A DNA stretch of 7,575 nt. Origin: Anaerolineaceae bacterium (GTDB lineage: Bacteria > Chloroflexota > Anaerolineae > Anaerolineales > Anaerolineaceae). Shown here in pieces: positions 4,342 to 7,575 of the stretch (positions are counted from its first letter, which is position 1; each line of letters begins with the position of its first letter). The translations under genes were made by a program, and so were the position numbers. The notes under the pieces are model-generated. The model ran no database searches and had not been told where the DNA came from. It worked only from the letters and a program-made list of their open reading frames with translations. The stretch lies in contig WOZB01000246.1 of NCBI GenBank assembly GCA_011620445.1, forward strand, positions 1-7,575, written 5' to 3'.

Positions 4342-6804
4342 TCAATGAGCGTAAGAGTCGTAAATCGTTTGGACGCGCAGGAGTGAGTTTAGACTCTGCG
4401 CATTAATTTCATTATCCAGGCGGGTAGTGACGGTTACCGGGGTCTTGGCGGGTAAGTCGAAGTAGTTATCGCTGAAGACACAATCCAAGCCTTCAAAACC
4501 AAGTTGGACCTGCAGTGCCAAGCTTTGCGCGGTTAAAGTAAGGCGAACCTCACCTTCTGCAAGCTCAAGTACGGAGGCAATGTCGGGCTCAGCCAGGGAA
4601 AGGTGTTTAACTGGCACGAAAAAAGTGATTTTCCGGTCAATCAATTGGTCGGCTTGCCAGAATTCGGCAATAAAGACAGTCTCCCGCAGCAGATCTTCTT
4701 TTATAAAGAGGCTGCAGTCAAGTTCGCAGACTTTTTTGACTGCCTGGGCTTGCGCTTCAAAAAGGTATTGTTCGGTGAACAGTGCATCCCCAGCCAAATT
4801 TTCCACTCTGATCTGTACAGTCCCAGATACGGGCTCAAGGGTATCGTTGGTAATGAAGACCTTCTGTACCAGGGCACTATCTTCTATAGAAAGCATAACA
4901 GGTGCATAGAAATGGCGGGCAGCGTAGTGAAGCGCTTTCCAACGCCCAAAATAATCCAAACTTGACCAGGAAGCCACCGGCCAGCAGTCATTCAATTGCC
5001 AGTACAGAGTGCCAGCCACCCGGTTGCTGTGGCGCCGCCAATGCTCAACACCATAGCGGATTCCGTTAGCCTGCAAGACCATGCTCAGGTAATCCAAAGC
5101 TTCAAAATCTTTGGGCAGGCGGTATTGGTCCAGCATCTGGGAAACAATCAACTCGTTGCCGCGCTGGTTTTTTTGATGCCGCTCCATGATATAGGAGGTC
5201 ATATTCCAATCTGGCTGGTCGGCATAGCTGCGTACGGTAGCCATAGGCGGCAGTGATTGAAAACCGAATTCGCTCATGAAGCGCGGGAATTGCTGGCGGT
5301 AGGCAGTGAAAGGCTGGCGACCATGCCAAACCTGCCAGTAATGCGCGTCGCCGCGTTCCTGGCCGTTTGGATTCTTGAAAGGCGTGCCTGATGAGGGCGA
5401 ACTTGGCCAATAAGGCCGGTCAGGGTCGGCTTCCTTACACCAATCTTTGAGCTGATGGTGGAAGAAGCGGTCATAGGCTTCTTCCAGGTAGCCAAACTTG
5501 GTTTTATCCCACTGCCAATCCACCCAGCCTTCTTCCATCTCATTATTGCCGCACCACAAGGCCAGGCTGGTACGATGGCGCAAACGCCTCGTGTTCTGAA
5601 GCACTTCCTCTTGCACGTTCTCGAGGAAACCCGGCACGCCGAGCGGATACATGCTGCAGGAGAAAATGAAATCCTGCCAGACTAAAATGCCATATTGATC
5701 GCAGAGGTCATAGAAGTCTTCAGACTCGTAAAAGCCCCCGCCCCAGACTCTGAGCATGTTTTGGTGTACCAGAACAGCATCACCCAACAATTTCTCAAGC
5801 TTCTGGCGTGTAATGCGGGTTGGGAAGGAATCAGCAGGAATCCAGTTTGAGCCTTTGGCAAAAATGGTCACCCCGTTGATGGCGAACTTGAAACTCTCGC
5901 CCCACTCATCAGGTTCCTGAATCAGGTCGATAGTTCGCAGGCCTAATCTGTAATCACGCTGATCAAGAATAGCCGCATCTTTTTCGAGGCTTACCTTGAC
6001 ACTGTAGAGGGGCTGGCCCCCATAACCGTTCGGCCACCAGAACTGCGGTTGGTTTATCTCAACTTGCAGAAGTCCAGAGGTACCTTCAAGCTGTGTTTCT
6101 TCTTCAAATACCTGGCCGCCATCAGGCGCTGTCACTTTAAGACGTGCCAGGCACCCAGTGACTGGCTGAGAGGTCATTAGCCGGGCAGAGACGCTTACTT
6201 TTCCGCAAGAGTGTTTCTGGCGCAGATGCACGTCTTCCAACCTGGTTTCTGACCAGGCTTCCAGGCGGATGTCTTTCCAAATGCCAATCGGCGGTAACTG
6301 GGGGCCCCAATCCCAGCCAAACTGGCAGGGTGCTTTGCGCAGGTGCGGCCCACCCACGAGTGCCTGGCTTACCCCAACCATGGGTTCTTCTGCCTGGCGT
6401 TCGGCGCAATAGCGCACTGGTGAGGCAAATTTTATGGTGAGCTGGTTTTCACCCGTTTTTAATAAAGGCTTGAGATCGAAGCGATACTGGCGGAACATGT
6501 TTTCGGTGTGGCCCAGCACATCACCATTCAGACTGAGCTCTGCCAGTGTATCCAGCCCATCGCCGACCAGTTCGATGTGGGTTTGGTTCAGCAATTCAGC
6601 GCTGGGGCTAAAGAGAAGTTGATAGTCCCAATCTGCCTCGGCCACCCACTGCACTCTGGCTTCGTTATCCCCCACAAAGGGATCTGGGATCATCCCAAGC
6701 GCCAACAAATCCGTGTGCACCCCCCCGGGTACGCTAGCCGGCAGCCAATCTGTAGAGCCTTTCTTCCTGAATTGCCAAGCACCAGCCAAATCTTGAAAAA
6801 TCAT
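4342..6804 (-). CDS. Glycoside hydrolase family 2 beta-mannosidase
   Basis: The 820-residue product has the full GH2 beta-mannosidase layout: a jelly-roll domain (about 1-185), an Ig-like domain (190-290), a TIM barrel (295-640) and two C-terminal Ig-like domains, the last carrying FSDNYFDLP (777-785). Diagnostic motifs are APCQFGWDWGP (158-168), RVWGGGFYESEDFYDLCD (352-369), WCGNNEMEEGW with acid/base E422 (417-427), MSEFGFQS with nucleophile E512 (510-517) and YWQLNDCWPVASW (601-613). It would release mannose from the non-reducing end of beta-1,4-manno-oligosaccharides, or from Man-beta-1,4-GlcNAc. Length is typical for the family and all key residues are present. No signal peptide is seen, so it probably acts in the cytoplasm. 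The start is set by AGGAGG at 6809-6814. The ATG shares one base with the stop of the deacetylase gene, which implies translational coupling. Confidence 0.95.
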   Translation of the reverse strand: MIFQDLAGAWQFRKKGSTDWLPASVPGGVHTDLLALGMIPDPFVGDNEARVQWVAEADWDYQLLFSPSAELLNQTHIELVGDGLDTLAELSLNGDVLGHTENMFRQYRFDLKPLLKTGENQLTIKFASPVRYCAERQAEEPMVGVSQALVGGPHLRKAPCQFGWDWGPQLPPIGIWKDIRLEAWSETRLEDVHLRQKHSCGKVSVSARLMTSQPVTGCLARLKVTAPDGGQVFEEETQLEGTSGLLQVEINQPQFWWPNGYGGQPLYSVKVSLEKDAAILDQRDYRLGLRTIDLIQEPDEWGESFKFAINGVTIFAKGSNWIPADSFPTRITRQKLEKLLGDAVLVHQNMLRVWGGGFYESEDFYDLCDQYGILVWQDFIFSCSMYPLGVPGFLENVQEEVLQNTRRLRHRTSLALWCGNNEMEEGWVDWQWDKTKFGYLEEAYDRFFHHQLKDWCKEADPDRPYWPSSPSSGTPFKNPNGQERGDAHYWQVWHGRQPFTAYRQQFPRFMSEFGFQSLPPMATVRSYADQPDWNMTSYIMERHQKNQRGNELIVSQMLDQYRLPKDFEALDYLSMVLQANGIRYGVEHWRRHSNRVAGTLYWQLNDCWPVASWSSLDYFGRWKALHYAARHFYAPVMLSIEDSALVQKVFITNDTLEPVSGTVQIRVENLAGDALFTEQYLFEAQAQAVKKVCELDCSLFIKEDLLRETVFIAEFWQADQLIDRKITFFVPVKHLSLAEPDIASVLELAEGEVRLTLTAQSLALQVQLGFEGLDCVFSDNYFDLPAKTPVTVTTRLDNEINAQSLNSLLRVQTIYDSYAH

Positions 6805-7575
6805 TATGCCTCCTGGAAATGCCAGAATGGTTGCAGTGCACTGTAATCGAGTATTACCACGTTCTGCGCATCCAAAGCCTGGCGGGCTTCAGCTGAGGTC
6901 CAGTAATCGTGATCCCGCTGGCGAATTCCCAGGGCACCCGGATCGAAAGCCAGTAATTCTTCATTGGCAATACCCGGGTGAATGGCCCACTCGTTTAAGC
7001 CCGGCTTTATCTCGCGTACCAGTTCCGCAAAACGGCTTGGCTGCCCGGTAGGTTCGATCAGATAGCTATCCAGCAGGTCATAGTCGTTGCATGGCAAGCC
7101 CATTGCCTGAACGTTATGGATGTTTTCTGCCCCAAAAGTGCGCAGCGGCAGCCTGAACTCCCGTGCCAGGCGAAGCAGCATTTCGAAAACACCCGGCTTC
7201 TTGTTCAAGCGGATGGAGTGCCAGTCGAGGTGGTCAGGTTGCAACCCCAGTTCATAAACTACCTGGATTTGCCTGCGAAATTCGCGCTCAAGCTGGAGTA
7301 AAAAACCGGTTCTGTCTACGTTGTGAAAATCATCAAATTCCCAAAAGCGCCCTTGCGAGGTGACGAGAGCCGGAACTTGGTCGATGGGCAAACACGGGCC
7401 CCAGTTATACAAGCTTGAGTCGCAAACCGCGGTCAGATGCACGCCAAAATGGATAGCGGGATGCTGCTGCAGGTATTCGGCAGCCTCGTTTGCCCAGGCG
7501 GTGCAGACCATCAGGCTGGTCGAGTGGATGATGCCCGCTTCCAACACCTCAATAACGCCCCGATTGATAGCGTGG
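6804..7575 (-). CDS. ChbG/YdjC (HpnK)-family carbohydrate deacetylase, 5' end cut by window edge
   Basis: The frame is open to the right edge, giving 256 residues. The GTG at 7547 is not the true start: the nine codons before it encode HAINRGVIE, which continues the family pattern of an asparagine, a helix, then SxSLM (here IHSTSLMV). The start and the metal-binding DD motif therefore lie outside the window. Visible motifs, numbered from the first visible residue, are HFGVHL with H46 (42-47), PDHLDWH with H115, D117 and H119 (113-119), and a late IHPG typical of the family. Members remove acetyl groups from chitobiose-type or other N-acetylated sugars, using a divalent metal. The second motif reads HLDWHSIRL in place of the common HLDxHxHVH, so it belongs to a variant subgroup and its substrate is uncertain. 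It is the most upstream visible gene of the glycosidase operon. Confidence 0.85.
   Translation of the reverse strand, partial: HAINRGVIEVLEAGIIHSTSLMVCTAWANEAAEYLQQHPAIHFGVHLTAVCDSSLYNWGPCLPIDQVPALVTSQGRFWEFDDFHNVDRTGFLLQLEREFRRQIQVVYELGLQPDHLDWHSIRLNKKPGVFEMLLRLAREFRLPLRTFGAENIHNVQAMGLPCNDYDLLDSYLIEPTGQPSRFAELVREIKPGLNEWAIHPGIANEELLAFDPGALGIRQRDHDYWTSAEARQALDAQNVVILDYSALQPFWHFQEA
6809..6814 (-). promoter_or_regulatory. Shine-Dalgarno site of the beta-mannosidase inside the deacetylase gene
   Basis: On the minus strand AGGAGG stands four bases before the ATG at 6804 and is encoded within the last codons (Gln-Glu-Ala) of the upstream gene. With the TAATG stop/start overlap, ribosomes ending the deacetylase could re-initiate directly. 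Confidence 0.75.

Noticed and set aside
7545..7547. GTG as the deacetylase start codon
   Set aside because: Conserved family residues continue upstream to the window edge in the same frame, so the gene begins outside the window.

Overview
The window looks like a chromosomal segment of a carbohydrate-fermenting bacterium. The protein sequences remind me most of Anaerolineae (Chloroflexota) or of Clostridia-like fermenters, but this is an impression from recognition and not a search result. Base composition is uneven: a 60-base sample of the right-hand operon (5341-5400) is about 62% GC, while a sample of the gene in the middle left (1261-1320) is about 35% GC.

Left part (1-1111). A metallo-beta-lactamase-fold hydrolase runs off the left edge on the minus strand. 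A 628-base non-coding stretch follows, between two divergently transcribed genes. It holds a candidate extended -10 box placed so that the hydrolase mRNA would be leaderless, a cluster of short direct and inverted repeats that could be operators, one solitary terminal inverted repeat of an IS3-family (IS150-like) insertion sequence with no transposase, and a strong 12-bp hairpin just before the next gene.

Middle (1112-2048). A single plus-strand gene encodes a pyrroline-5-carboxylate-reductase-like protein. It keeps the Rossmann dinucleotide-binding fold but has replaced the motifs that define ProC. Its 3' flank carries three perfect tandem copies of a 13-bp unit and then a clear intrinsic terminator. 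Each repeat copy could pair with the terminator's downstream arm.

Right part (2049-7575). Three minus-strand genes form a tight operon, transcribed from beyond the right edge: a ChbG/YdjC-type carbohydrate deacetylase (5' end outside the window), a GH2 beta-mannosidase whose ATG overlaps the deacetylase stop codon (TAATG), and a GH3 beta-glucosidase 16 bases further on. Neither glycosidase shows a signal peptide, so they probably act in the cytoplasm on imported oligosaccharides. Beta-mannosidase plus beta-glucosidase fits glucomannan oligosaccharides. The deacetylase partner also permits N-acetylglucosamine-containing substrates such as the Man-beta-1,4-GlcNAc core of N-glycans. I see no clear new defence or mobile system. 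The most unusual items are the diverged ProC-like gene, its repeat/terminator 3' region, and the composition of the sugar operon.
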